DNA from: Paraphaeosphaeria minitans
Taxonomy: Eukaryota; Ascomycota; Dothideomycetes; Pleosporales; Didymosphaeriaceae
Direction of reading: 5' to 3'
DNA: 64,000 nucleotides
NCBI GenBank assembly: GCA_015832175.1
Contig: WJXW01000008.1
Location: forward strand, 1,488,001-1,552,000
Position numbers and translations under genes: made by a program
The notes under the pieces: generated by a model
Database searches by the model: none
Seen by the model: only the letters and a program-made list of their open reading frames with translations
Told to the model about the DNA's origin: nothing
Part shown: positions 22,073 through 32,221 of the stretch, piece after piece
Numbering within the stretch: position 1 is the stretch's first letter
Layout: each line of letters begins with the position of its first letter

Positions 22073-23581
22073 ATGGCCTCCACGTACAATCTCGAGCCGC
22101 ATCCCACGGCCAAGGTGGTCTTGCACACGACTACGGGCGACCTCGAGCTCGAGCTCTTCGCCAAACAGACGCCCGTGACGTCGCGCAACTTCCTGCAGTT
22201 ATGCCTCGACGGCTACTACGACAACACCGTCTTCCACCGCCTCGTCAAGGACTTCATCATCCAGGGCGGAGACCCAACAGGCACCGGCCAGGGCGGCGAA
22301 AGCAGCTACGATGGCGAGCCCTTTGCCGACGAGTTCCACAGCCGGCTCAAGTTCAACCGCAGAGGCTTGTTGGGCATGGCGAACACAGGCAAGGACGATA
22401 ACGGCAGCCAGTTCTTCTTTACACTCGCCAATACGCCAGAGCTGCAGGGACAGAACACAATGTTTGGAAGAGTGGCGGGAGACACCATCTACAATCTGAT
22501 GAAGATGGCCGAAGCAGAGACGGCAGAGGGAAGCGAAGACAGGCCGATGTATCCCACGAGAGTGACGGGTGCCGAGATAATCATCAATCCTTTCGAGGAC
22601 ATGATCAAGAAAGAGCAGGTTGCGCACAAGACCGAGCCAGACACCAAGAAGCCCAAGAAGACGAAGCGAAAGGCTGGCAAGAACTTGGTCAGCTTTGGAG
22701 ATGAAGAGGGAGAAGGCACAGAGGTCGCACCAGTGGCGAAGAAGGCAAAGTACAACACGAAGCTAGTCAGCGGAGGCGTGCAGACACCGTATGCCGTGGA
22801 TGACCCATTTGTAGCGGTCATGCCGAGAGAAGAGAAAGCCATGCCTATTCGCAGACAACGCAAGTCTCCGTCGCGCTCGCCACCCCCCAAACCAGCATCA
22901 AAACCAGCAGAAACGTCACCTCCCCGACGGAAGGAGCCTTCGCCTCCGCCTAGAGAGCTCTCCCCAGAAGCGGAAAAGCAGTCCAAGCTCGATCGTGTCA
23001 ATGCACAGATTGCGGAACTCAAGGCGTCAATGAAGCGAAACACGGGCTCGCAGCGAGCAGAGCTCGCAAAGGAAAAGTCGCTTTTGGAGTCGATGATACC
23101 CACCAGTACCACCAAGGGCCGGAAGAGGGGTGTCGCGAGCAGTGCCGCTTCAGAAAAGACCACGCTGGACATTTTGACCAAGTTCAAGTCAAAACTTGAA
23201 ACTGCCGCGCCGGCAGATACTAAGATGAAGTCGCCTGAGATGCCCGAAGCAATTGTTGACCCTGCAACTGAAGCGAATGGCAGCAATGCTGCAGCGGACG
23301 AGGAAGAAGTTCCGTGTGACCTCCACTTTGTTATGGGTTGTCAATCATGCACGGCCTGGGACAAACAGGACGAGGAGGAGTCGGATGACGATACTGGCTG
23401 GATGGCCCACTCGTTGAGCTTTGCCAAAGATCGATTGGGCAAAGACTTGGAGTGGAAGAGAAAGAACGAGGAAGAGTTGGTAGTCATCGACCCGCTCGAA
23501 AAGGCGAAAGAATACAAGGGTGAGCGGAAAGGGAAGAGGGAATGGGATGACTCGAAAGGCAAGCGGAAGATGAAGATCTAA
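22073..23581 (+). CDS. CWC27: Peptidyl-prolyl isomerase CWC27, spliceosome-associated cyclophilin
   Basis: Single exon, 502 aa. Residues about 8-175 form a cyclophilin domain with the FHR motif (VFHRLVKDF), IQGGDPTGTGQGG, and FANEFH-type FADEFHSRLKF. It has GLLGMANTGKDDNGSQFFFT and ends with the VTGAEIIINPFED seen in CWC27. The long tail is Lys/Pro/Ser/Glu-rich with predicted charged helices, including DRVNAQIAELKASMKRN, and ends in a basic KGKRKMKI. CWC27 joins activated spliceosomes together with CWC22; the family is often a poor isomerase. The CWC27 call rests on the N-terminal sequence, the post-domain INPFED stretch and the length (about 450-500 aa in relatives). The start has ATG preceded by GCGCT. 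Confidence 0.92.
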   Translation: MASTYNLEPHPTAKVVLHTTTGDLELELFAKQTPVTSRNFLQLCLDGYYDNTVFHRLVKDFIIQGGDPTGTGQGGESSYDGEPFADEFHSRLKFNRRGLLGMANTGKDDNGSQFFFTLANTPELQGQNTMFGRVAGDTIYNLMKMAEAETAEGSEDRPMYPTRVTGAEIIINPFEDMIKKEQVAHKTEPDTKKPKKTKRKAGKNLVSFGDEEGEGTEVAPVAKKAKYNTKLVSGGVQTPYAVDDPFVAVMPREEKAMPIRRQRKSPSRSPPPKPASKPAETSPPRRKEPSPPPRELSPEAEKQSKLDRVNAQIAELKASMKRNTGSQRAELAKEKSLLESMIPTSTTKGRKRGVASSAASEKTTLDILTKFKSKLETAAPADTKMKSPEMPEAIVDPATEANGSNAAADEEEVPCDLHFVMGCQSCTAWDKQDEEESDDDTGWMAHSLSFAKDRLGKDLEWKRKNEEELVVIDPLEKAKEYKGERKGKREWDDSKGKRKMKI

Positions 23582-24355
23582 TATCAACTAAGACTCTTAT
23601 GCGCAATTCCCCTGTTGCTGGTCTGCGAACGTGTAAACTGACGTGACGGTGACGGCCAAACTCGTTGCGCCGATAGCACGTAGATCCTAGGCTACAGGTG
23701 TTTGTGTTTCCTAGTTACCCAGACGGCACGCAGGCCCTAGGCTACAGGTGTTTCGTGATTTCTAATTTCTCCCGAAGACCTCCGGCATGTGATTGACGTA
23801 GATGGTGACAGGCGGGCGTGGCTGTGAGTTGCCGTAGGGAGACCAACGAGAGCGCCTGCGAGGGGTCAGCCACACTTCAGCCTGCTGGTCAACACCCATG
23901 CAGCAAGCACTTTATCGTCCACACCAATCCCCTTCGTGTCACGACAAGCGTATTCTTTCGTCCATCGTTCACATTAATCTTTACGCCCGCTACCATTATT
24001 GCAACAATCGACGCTGGAGCCCGCCGGTCTCGCCAACCTACATGCCCAGCTTGCCTCGTTCCCTATACGAGCATCCGGTGAAGACAAACAGACCCTAGCG
24101 AGGCTGCACACGAGCCGCCACCCGCGTTGTCTTGCCACCGTCCACCGGTATTGCAACCAAAAAGCCTGAATCCCACCTTAGTTACAGCGTCGTATCTGGT
24201 TGTCTTTCCAACCTGTGATAGACGTCTGTTCGCTCTTGTCACATTCGTCCGCTGTCTGCACCGGTCGCACGCATTCACCACGCAGCCTCTTGGCGCTCTG
24301 GCTGCATGATACTCTCCGAGCAGAGCTGCCCTCCAACGGGCCACACTCATTCAAA
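23582..24355. other. Intergenic, 774 bp
   Basis: Between the CWC27 stop and the start of the membrane F-box-like gene. Holds the 28-bp direct repeat and the presumed promoter of the downstream gene; CT-rich stretches precede the ATG. No RNA gene or transposon trace seen. Confidence 0.55.
23676..23753 (+). repeat. 28-bp imperfect direct repeat, 50-bp period
   Basis: GCACG...CCTAGGCTACAGGTGTTT occurs at 23676-23703 and 23726-23753, identical at 25 of 28 positions. The three differences are all transitions. It lies in the 3' flank of CWC27. Confidence 0.8.
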
Positions 24356-26177
24356 ATGGCACCTCGGCTCAACTGTCTCACAGGCTGCTTTGGATGGCAG
24401 CCAGCCAAGTTGAGCAGATGCAACGAGCTGGCAACGAGGGCCTGGATGTGGGCTATCCATCTGATCTTGGTCATACCCACCGCCATGGCAACATTCATCG
24501 CACGTAACAACTATCTCCTAGTAGAGAGACATCTGCAATTGCAACAGTATCCCTATCATCCCAAAATGGGACTGGGCTTCTATATGACATATGTTGGGGT
24601 GCGTATTGTACTTCTTGCACGACAAGAAAGCCGAAGATCCCTTCAGAGATTTTCCATTTGTGAAATTCTGGCTGACGGATCTCAGGGCGTCGTTCTCTTC
24701 CCTTGGCTGTTCGTCGCTACGCTTCTACTCAAGAAGTGGTACGGGACATGGACCTTACTGTACGGCATCGTTAATTTGGCCCTCGCTATAACTATCGCTA
24801 TGGCTATTACCATGCAGGCCCAATTTCTGCCAGCATCCTCCAATGGCTGCAAAGATGGCAAAGCTATGAATTGGCAGGTAGTGGGTGGCCATGACAGTTT
24901 ATTTATGCTCGCTGCGAAACTCGACAGGAATGATGCGAACAAGGCGGAGGCGATTTGCAAGAACATGGTTGCGGGCTGGACTGTAGCGAGCACCGTTGCG
25001 TAAGTTCCTTATGCAGTCTTCCTCTGATGAGAAGCAGAAGAGGATGCTTTGAACACAGTTTTCAAACAGGGATGGATAGCACCAACCAGCAAACATACTA
25101 ACGAGACATGCGCAGCTTCTTCCAGTTCGTCCTCGCATACATCAGTGTCTTCTTCGATGAGCGCGAATTCAGTCTTCTCAACCCTGTCCGCCCGCTTGTG
25201 TGGCTCGTTATTATCTTAATCGGCCCGGCATTTTTTGTTCACGATCTCATCTTCCCACGCATACGCCTCTGGCTCAGCTATACAAAAAAAGGTGTGGCCG
25301 AGCTGCGCAGCACAAAAGATCTCCAGATACCCCCGCAGACGCAGTTCACACCGCAATACCAGAGCTTCGAAGCACCGAAAACAAAGCTGACAAATGTTCT
25401 CGCGATCGAGCATGTACTCCTGAATTTGATTGGCTACATACACTTTGAAGACGTGGTCAACTTAAGCCGGACATGCAGAGCAGTACGCGAAGTTGTGTAC
25501 CCACCCCAAGACCTCGACTACCGGGTGCCAAAGCTAACGCGACATTGTGAGTACAGCTCACTTTTGTGTGTTTCTTGTCAATGGCAGGTCGCGAGCAGAC
25601 TCGACCAGACTGATCTCCAATTTGGCCCACCAACTGACCTCATCTTCTAGGCTGCAGTATTGCTGAGCAATCGAAATGCCTCTATTGCAACAACAAAATT
25701 TGCGGCTCCTGTCAACGTAACCCCCTCTGGCCCGGTCTATCCGGTCGCCGCCATGTAATGGGGTGTAAGCCCTACTGCGAGCCCTGCTACTACAAATCTT
25801 TTGCGCGGCATCCTCGCGGCTACAAGAAACCCTGCAAATGTCACAGCACCGATCGCAACAACGAGTTTCAGGACGTCTGCCGTTCATGCATGGTCAAATA
25901 CGTCAATACTCTCCAAGCTGCGCGGCACAAGCGATATCAACAGGAAGCGAGAAATATAGCATACAAGGAGAACTCAGAGTGTGGGGGTTGCAAGAAGGTG
26001 TTGAAAGATGGGATGCGATGGTGGAAGTGCAAGAAGTGCGGCGGTGAGTGTAGGGATAAGATACATCCGGGCTTCGTGAAGAGGAAAAAGGAGAGAGACA
26101 TTGAGAAGGGAGATGGCGGAAATGGAGAGCAGGATGCAAATGCGTCGTGGTGGACGAAGTGGCGGAGCATTCTGTAA
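24356..26177 (+). CDS. Membrane protein with F-box-like motif and Cys-rich domain (unknown function)
   Basis: Model: join(24356..24999, 25116..25546, 25651..26177), 533 aa. A probable extra intron at 24599..24685 would reduce it to 504 aa. The first half has about four hydrophobic segments (AWMWAIHLILVIPTA, LFPWLFVATLLL, LYGIVNLALAITIAMAI, PLVWLVIILIGPAFFV). The middle contains VLLNLIGYIHFEDVVNLSRTCRAV, resembling an F-box. After it comes a cluster of paired cysteines (KCLYCNNKICGSCQ, YCEPCYY, KPCKC, VCRSC, CGGCKKV, CKKCGGEC), probably zinc-binding. The tail is basic. The start is the ATG in TCAAAATGGC; an upstream in-frame non-ATG extension was rejected. The combination of membrane anchor, F-box-like motif and zinc domain suggests a membrane-tethered ubiquitin ligase adaptor, which is inference. 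No closer family recognised. Confidence 0.75.
24599..24685 (+). other. Probable frame-preserving 87-nt intron
   Basis: Starts GTGCGTATTG, has GGCTGACGG near the end and stops at GATCTCAG. It is 29 codons long with no stop. The encoded peptide is soluble and breaks a hydrophobic stretch. Removing it joins MTYVG to GVVLFPWLFVATLLL, a better membrane segment. Confidence 0.55.
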
Positions 26178-27205
26178 GTTAGGACGACCCGGAAAAGCAC
26201 ATGGCTAACATCCTGTAAAGGCTTTCTGGGCGACCGGACTAGGTCACATTTTCCAACGAACTCGGTTTTGTCTCGTATATACTAAATCTGTGATGAATGA
26301 GGGTCAAAAAATTATATCTCAGCGTTCGGAAAATGTACGTCCTGGGCTCACAGTGAGAAACCCTGCAAGTCATGCCCCTCGGGTCCACCTGAGCGCAGAG
26401 GAATCGACAAACGTATCTATCAGAGTATGAGCTCCACCTCGATGTGTTACACGACATTGCTGGTGACTCGGGCATCGAGGCAGGACTCCATTTGTATCCT
26501 AGGTATCGGATCTTTTCACCGTGGACGGATGCAAAAACACGGACCAGGTATTAACATAGCGTGCGATGAGCACCCATCTTGATATCTTGCACTGGACTGT
26601 ACCGCCAGTGACTCAAATCTTGCATCGATCTTATGCGTCAACACTGTTCGGGAAACACTTCACCTCGTGGTATCGCAGCAATTGCCCTATTAGATGTCTT
26701 GCCAGTCTCTTGTATTGTATCACAACATGCCCGACCCGTTTCTGATTCACTGGTACTGTGTCGAAGAAGAGAGGATGTCTACCAGAGGCACATGAGAAAG
26801 AAATCCGCTGCCCTCAATCTCGGTGACGTTAATCTTTGCCCACTGCTTTCCGCGATTGCAGCTCCCTGCTAACGCACGTCTAAAGTTCAATCCGTGAAAC
26901 GGGGTTCGGCCGCTGCACATCTCACATTCTCATCGCAAGCTCGAATGGTCCCGTCTGCAGGGGTACGCAGCAGCTGCATATCCACACGTCGCACAATGCC
27001 ACCTCAATATGCAAGCCGCAGAACTCGACGACAATAGTGATCTTATATGCAACTTCTGAACCAACCGTTCACTCACTTCTACGACGCACCTGCAATCTGG
27101 GTTCCAGCACGGTGCGACGTCATGTGAGTGTGGGGGTTGACGTTGCTGGGCAACGGCGACCTCTCACTTTCACCTGGGGAAAGGCAAGAGTGAGATTAGG
27201 CTACC

Positions 27206-27211
27206 TATAAA
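27206..27211 (+). promoter_or_regulatory. TATA box of the small basic protein gene
   Basis: TATAAA in CTACCTATAAATTTTTG, followed about 35-60 bp later by a CT-rich stretch and a plausible transcription start (CTTCCCACAACTTTACAC). The ATG is 280 bp downstream, with a 5' UTR intron between. Confidence 0.5.
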
Positions 27212-27349
27212 TTTTTGATCGGCACGAGAGGAAACGGCTCTACACTTCCTTCCCACAACTTTACACAGATTTCTCGTGACAGCTTCGTTCTGGCAAGCTC
27301 TGCTATCCACGCTCTCTGCGTCCACAAGGGCTAGTTCAAGCTCCGACAT

Positions 27350-27476
27350 GTAAGTCGCCTCTCCCTGCGTTCTGCAAACAAGTCCGACACACTTGTGGAT
27401 AGCTCTCTACCGTGCGCTCCAAGCATGCGTCACCCCGCATGCACTGTCGTGGAAGCAACATGTTGATACCTTACAG
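27350..27476 (+). other. 5' UTR intron
   Basis: A GTAAGT donor at 27350 and a TTACAG acceptor ending at 27476, nine bases before the ATG at 27485. Position and signals fit a 127-nt leader intron. Not proven by transcript data. Confidence 0.5.
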
Positions 27477-27484
27477 CAATCACC

Positions 27485-28029
27485 ATGCCGATCAACTGGC
27501 AAGACGCCGAGGTCAAGGACCGCATCCTCGCCTCCATCATCGCCTCGTTCGGGACGGCTGTACGTCCCACTTTTCCTATCACTCTCCGATCCCCACTGAC
27601 ACTTTCAGATCAACTGCCGCGAGGTTGCCCGCATCTTCGGCCCAGACGCGACCTACGACGCCATAGAGAACTTCCTGCGCAAGCCCAAAAAGAAGGCGAA
27701 GGAGCTCGTGGCTGAGGCTGCAGCTCGCGGGAACACCGCGTCTGCCCGTGGGGCTAACAGTCCTGCGAAGCAGCAGCGCGCGCCGCGGACGCCGAAGAAG
27801 AGCGATGGTGAGTGCTTCCTTTCTTGGCAACGGGGCTTTGAATGGAGATCCTGACGGTGAGGAAATAGGTGTTAAGACGGGCCGTGTGACGAAGACCACA
27901 CCGAAGAAGAATGTCGGTTCGCCGGTCAAGAAGGAGATGCTCGAGGATGGCGATGTGTTCAACGGTGGAGCAGTGAGCACCCCGCAGGGCGACTACGAGA
28001 TGGATGAGGGTCTCGATCTGGAGATTTAG
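27485..28029 (+). CDS. Small basic, helical-domain nuclear-type protein (unknown function)
   Basis: Model: join(27485..27559, 27609..27807, 27869..28029), 144 aa, introns of 49 and 61 nt. The first ~55 residues look like a compact helical domain: MPINWQDAEVKDRILASII, then INCREVARIFG, then AIENFLRKPKKKAKEL. That is the pattern of a small fungal helix-turn-helix-like domain often seen in hypothetical proteins. The rest is Ala/Lys/Pro-rich with QQRAPRTPKKS and TTPKKNVGSPVKKE, ending in an acidic tail (YEMDEGLDLEI). Basic PKK stretches suggest nuclear location and possible DNA or chromatin contact. That is inference; no specific family name can be supported. Confidence 0.8.
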
Positions 28030-28347
28030 GTGCGTTAATTCTGCTGGGCGTGGGTTTATTACTGCGGCTGCGGCTGCGAATAAGCCTAGGTATATGGTTC
28101 ACAAGTGTTCTCAGGACGCTTCGATATGGTTTTCCGGATTTGATAACTACCCTGCAATGCAGTGGACGTAGGCCGTTGCTTGCTGTGGTCCGGAAGTTTG
28201 GCAGCGTAGCGAGCAGGGCAGGATAGAAATTTGAAAGTTAAGCTTCACTCCAGTGTTCGTACTCTATGCCGTGCAGGTGACATTCCAAGCGCACAAGCAT
28301 CCATATGTTGCCACTATGTACTACTCTATGGGAACACATCCAATGCA
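28030..28347. other. Convergent intergenic, 318 bp
   Basis: 3' flanks of the small basic protein gene (+) and the amidohydrolase gene (-). Nothing else seen. Confidence 0.5.
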
Positions 28348-29982
28348 TCAAGCCTGGCTCACATCCACCGGAAAGAGCCTCCTTCCCCTCGCCCATGTTT
28401 GCTCCACCCTCGCCTCTAACAGCTTCCCTGCCTCCCACTCACACTCCAAAACCACAAAGTCCGCCCACAGCCCCGCCTCCAACCTCCCCGTCCACCCCTC
28501 CGCGAACCTTGAATAAGCCGCCCCCGTCGTCGCCGCGTGGAAAGCCTGCGCCATAGTCAGCGCCTGGTGCGGTGTCGTCCTCGTCTCTATCTCCGGCCGC
28601 GTGGCCGACCGCCTCGTTGTCGCATTATACAAGTTCGACAGTGGAAGGTGGACAGCGGTGGGCGCATCGGTGCCGAGGGCGACGCAGGCGCCGCCGTCGA
28701 GGAATTCTCTGTATGCAAAGGCACGGGCGAAGGATTGTTCGCCGACGAGCTTTTGGTAGTCGTGGAGGATAGCAGGGTCGGAGTGGACGGGCTGGACGGA
28801 CGCGGTGATGCCGAGTCGGCCCAGGCGTTGCGCGTCTTCTGGGGTGGTAAGTTCGAGGTGTTCTATGCGGTGGCGACCGTCGGGTGCATTGGCGCTGGCG
28901 ATGGCGTTGACGGCCTGGGTGACGGCTGCGTCTCCGATGGCGTGGACGGCGACTTGGAGGCCGGCTTGTGTTGCGCGCTGGACGACTTCGGTCATGGCGT
29001 CTGCGGGCCACAATGGTTCGACAATGCCGACATGTCCGGTGTACGGGTGGCTCAGTGCTGCGGTGCATCCATCGACGACTCCGTCACAGATGAGCTTGAT
29101 TCCGATGATGCAGAACTCTGGAGATGGAGACGGGGGCCACTCCCGCATCTGGGCGATTGCTACATCCACCTTCTCCCCCAGGCTGCCTCCACTGCCCGGC
29201 GGCGTGATGAGCCAGTGCGCTGCGATGTGTATGGGGAGAGCGCCGTTCCTCTCACGGTATAGTTTCAGAGCCTCCCAAGCGTTGTCATCCATGGCCATGT
29301 CGATAGCTCCAGTGTACCCTGCGGCGATGTACGCCTTGAAAGTCTCATCTAGCGCATTCTGTTTCTCTTCTGTGGTATATTGCGCGTTCAGGAAAGACCA
29401 GATAATATCAGCCTGACCCGCCTCAGCAAACAGTCCACTCGGTCGCCCATTCTCATTGCAGGCCACTTGATGAGGTCCTAGCTCTTTTGCGTTTTCCAGT
29501 GGCAGCTCTCTTAGTGCGGCGGTGCTGACCCAAGAGGAGTGCAGATCCAGAGCTTCCACATAGATTGGTCGCGGGTCGAGGTCATCCAGCATCGTAGCCA
29601 ATGCCAGTCGTCCTGTGCTGGGCTGTTGCCATCCGCGGCAAAGAATGCGTGGTGCGTCGGGAATGCCTTTTGCGTATTCCGAGATAGCGGCGCGCACTGC
29701 GTCTAGGGATGCACAGTCCGTGAGATCCAACTTTTGGCGGGACAAGCCAAAGAAAAGGAGATGAGTATGTGCGTCGATAAGGCCCGGGACGATGAGTTGT
29801 TGTTTGAGGTCCGTGATTTGTGCGCCGGAGCCGAGGAGATTCTGGACAGTGGTGTCATCTTCAGAGCCTATATGGAGTATCTTTCCATCTTGGACTACCA
29901 TGCAGTTGCAGAAGTCGATTTCGCGCTGTTGAGCGCCCGAATCCGCAAAGACACGTGCGTTAGTGAAGATCTTCGGAGCCAT
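28348..29982 (-). CDS. Amidohydrolase 3 (YtcJ-like) metal-dependent hydrolase
   Basis: Single exon, 544 aa, starting MAPKIFTNARVF. Family features in order: an N-terminal beta-sandwich start, then the metal-binding H-x-H in VPGLIDAHTHLLFFG, a GWQQ segment and an SSWVSTAALRE helix. Further on are DGVVDGCTAA, then VAVHAIGDAAV and RHRIEHLEL, both of which carry conserved His residues. Near the end come TSVQP-type ITASVQPVHSD, then LGTDAP with the catalytic Asp, and a closing GRLEAGLWADFVVLE. These residues define the amidohydrolase_3 group, which hydrolyses amide or related bonds in small molecules. No signal peptide or membrane segment is seen, so it is probably cytosolic. The substrate is unknown, and neighbours give no pathway hint. 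Confidence 0.9.
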   Translation of the reverse strand: MAPKIFTNARVFADSGAQQREIDFCNCMVVQDGKILHIGSEDDTTVQNLLGSGAQITDLKQQLIVPGLIDAHTHLLFFGLSRQKLDLTDCASLDAVRAAISEYAKGIPDAPRILCRGWQQPSTGRLALATMLDDLDPRPIYVEALDLHSSWVSTAALRELPLENAKELGPHQVACNENGRPSGLFAEAGQADIIWSFLNAQYTTEEKQNALDETFKAYIAAGYTGAIDMAMDDNAWEALKLYRERNGALPIHIAAHWLITPPGSGGSLGEKVDVAIAQMREWPPSPSPEFCIIGIKLICDGVVDGCTAALSHPYTGHVGIVEPLWPADAMTEVVQRATQAGLQVAVHAIGDAAVTQAVNAIASANAPDGRHRIEHLELTTPEDAQRLGRLGITASVQPVHSDPAILHDYQKLVGEQSFARAFAYREFLDGGACVALGTDAPTAVHLPLSNLYNATTRRSATRPEIETRTTPHQALTMAQAFHAATTGAAYSRFAEGWTGRLEAGLWADFVVLECEWEAGKLLEARVEQTWARGRRLFPVDVSQA

Positions 29983-32221
29983 TGTGGGGGCTAGATTCTG
30001 TCCGTGGGTTCAGGGATAGGAAGAAGCGATGCGATATGAGTAGATGAAAATTCATAGGGACTCCTACCTAGTAGAACACCTTTGTACCATGCCGCGTGGG
30101 CTTCGAGAATTGCCGTGAGGTCGTGTAGTGCTCTTCCGTTTCTAGGAAGCAGGGATCTAACCGCATCAAGAAGGTCCAGCCGCCACGCTAGAAGCGGTAC
30201 CGTACGGTACCTAAACCACCATCCGCTCATCGCTGACGGCAACTGCTCCACATCCATCACATTCTTGCCGCAGCTTCCCCCCACAAACCGTCTTGTCAAT
30301 GCATCCGAACCAAGGAAGGACGCGGAGCCCAGGCCGATCTGCCAAAATCCTTGTCAAATCAGCAAAATTGGAACCCAGGTTGCGCCGCCACCTTCTGTGG
30401 CGATGCTGCACAGGAGGGGGAGGCCGGCACGATACATGGCCATAGACAATATGTATAAGGGATCCGGGGCGCCGACGCAGCTGTAACGACGCACAGAGTC
30501 TGCCTGCTCATTCAAGATGCAGTCTTCCTCAAAGCCAGACCATTAATACCTCGGCATGACCACCGGGAACTGTGGCACTTGAGCAAGATCCACTATCTCA
30601 AGCGTACTACCGTAAACAATGATCATAGAGCTCCAACATGCCGTAGAAGGTGCTGAGGGTCATGAGGTAGCATTCGTACCAGCTCCGTCGATTGATCCGA
30701 ACGATCCTCTGGTGCACATGTGCAACTGTTGTACCATGAGTACGGTATTCCCAAGGCCTGTTTCTTCGCAGTCTGTACCCTACTAGGCTTGGTTCCGTAC
30801 CGTGACTTAGCACTACTTCATCAAAGCTAATCCTATCAAGTAGGGCTAGCCTATGTAAAAAGCACAGCTAGTACTAGCTCCCTTTTCAGATGTACCGTTA
30901 CCGTAGCTAGGTAGGTCTCGCCGTCCGTAATACGGACCACTGTACGCACTGCGAGTCGTCACAGCCGCACTTCAGGTATCTGTGACCTTGGCCGCAACAT
31001 CCATGCCGGCCCCATCTCACAACTTCTCCAGGTCTTCCTCCTTCGACCGGCAACGTTATTGGCACAGCATTGAGCGCACCGTTCAGCGATCGGTTTATCC
31101 TCTGCTTGGCTCGCAGAAACACAAAACTCTATGAGCCTGAGATGCGCCTTTGGTCCCCTCTTGTATACATGCCAGTCTATCCAACTGCGTTGCTTCTTAC
31201 TGGATAATTGATGCCGTCATCGGTGTTACCTTTGCTCGAAATATTATAACCATAATCGTCCCAGATGGACACAAGGTCCTAATGTAGAGTCAGTGTTGAT
31301 ATGATCTCATAGGCTCTTTGATAGGAAACTTTGCGCATGCTTTTGCAAGTCGCGGCTTTGTTGAGCCCTCAGCTTGAGGAAACGTATCATGCAGTAATAT
31401 GCAGTAGGTAGGTATCCGAGGGATGAGGTGCATCATACTTACCTGCAGATATATCGCACTGCACCTGTGAAGAGCGCCATGGTGATCAGGTATTGAAGAT
31501 TGATTTTCCAAAATTCCTATTGGTGGTAAACCGCGTTAGGTTACCTACTCCACCCGTGATGCGAAAGAGCTATCCAATAAAATTTGCAGGGGATGGGGTT
31601 CGCAGCCACTTCACCGCGTGGAGAAGCTCTCCACGGTGACGTTTGCACTGCATTGTTAGAACCAACGAGACGCCATGCTGAGCCCCAATAGCGACAAGAC
31701 TGGCATCTCCACATCGGAACACGTAATTTAGGAGGCCTTACGGGTATCTGTTGTAACCGAACTAGTCTTAACAGGGCAAAATCATGGTAATGCTGCAAAT
31801 AAAAGAAGAAGACATCTTAAGCAGATAATACGTCTTGTTAAGCAGAAACGCAGCTATCATAAATTGATTCGGTGGGTCGATTACAGAACGCCTGTAGAGC
31901 TTCCCAATACCAGGTATTTGTAAAGCAGTTATACCTCGTTTGGTGAAAGGACCGAAAACACCGGGTTACTCCGTAAGGAGAAAAGCAGTATTTAGTCCTT
32001 CAACCCAGTGCTGGAAACTCAAGCTCCAAAAACATCGAGATCTGAAAGATGAACAGACTCGTAATGACCTCTAGAATGCGCATTCCTCCCATTCATGATT
32101 GCTTTGATAGCCGGCCTGGGAAATCCAATGATCATCTGTAGAGTATGGACCTGTAGCCATAAGCTTTCTGGCCAGCGAAATTGACGATTATACAGCCATC
32201 CTGGTGACCTTATCGGAGAGG
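29983..32221. other. Gene-poor spacer, 2.2 kb
   Basis: Both strands are stop-dense; short open frames of 60-100 codons show no domain. A perfect 16-bp palindrome lies at 30196-30211, and related GTACCGT strings recur near 30,730, 30,795 and 30,890. Several GTAGGTA-type strings are scattered to 31,410. This could be an old, fully decayed insertion, but no identifiable transposon remains. Confidence 0.5.
30196..30211. repeat. 16-bp perfect palindrome GGTACCGTACGGTACC
   Basis: Self-complementary over all 16 bases. It lies about 210 bp upstream of the amidohydrolase start, so it could be a dimeric factor site or chance. Confidence 0.7.

Larger units (their letters stand above)
26178..27484. other. 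Intergenic, 1.3 kb
   Basis: Between the membrane F-box-like gene and the small basic protein gene. The right third holds the TATA box and 5' untranslated exon of the downstream gene. The left two-thirds has stop-dense frames and no recognisable gene, RNA or repeat. Confidence 0.55.

Noticed and set aside
28348..29982. Biosynthetic gene cluster around the amidohydrolase
   Set aside because: No core synthase, transporter or regulator nearby; neighbours are unrelated.
29991..30299. 102-codon minus-strand frame upstream of the amidohydrolase
   Set aside because: Not recognisable; spliced joining to the amidohydrolase is not needed because that protein already starts at a family-typical position.
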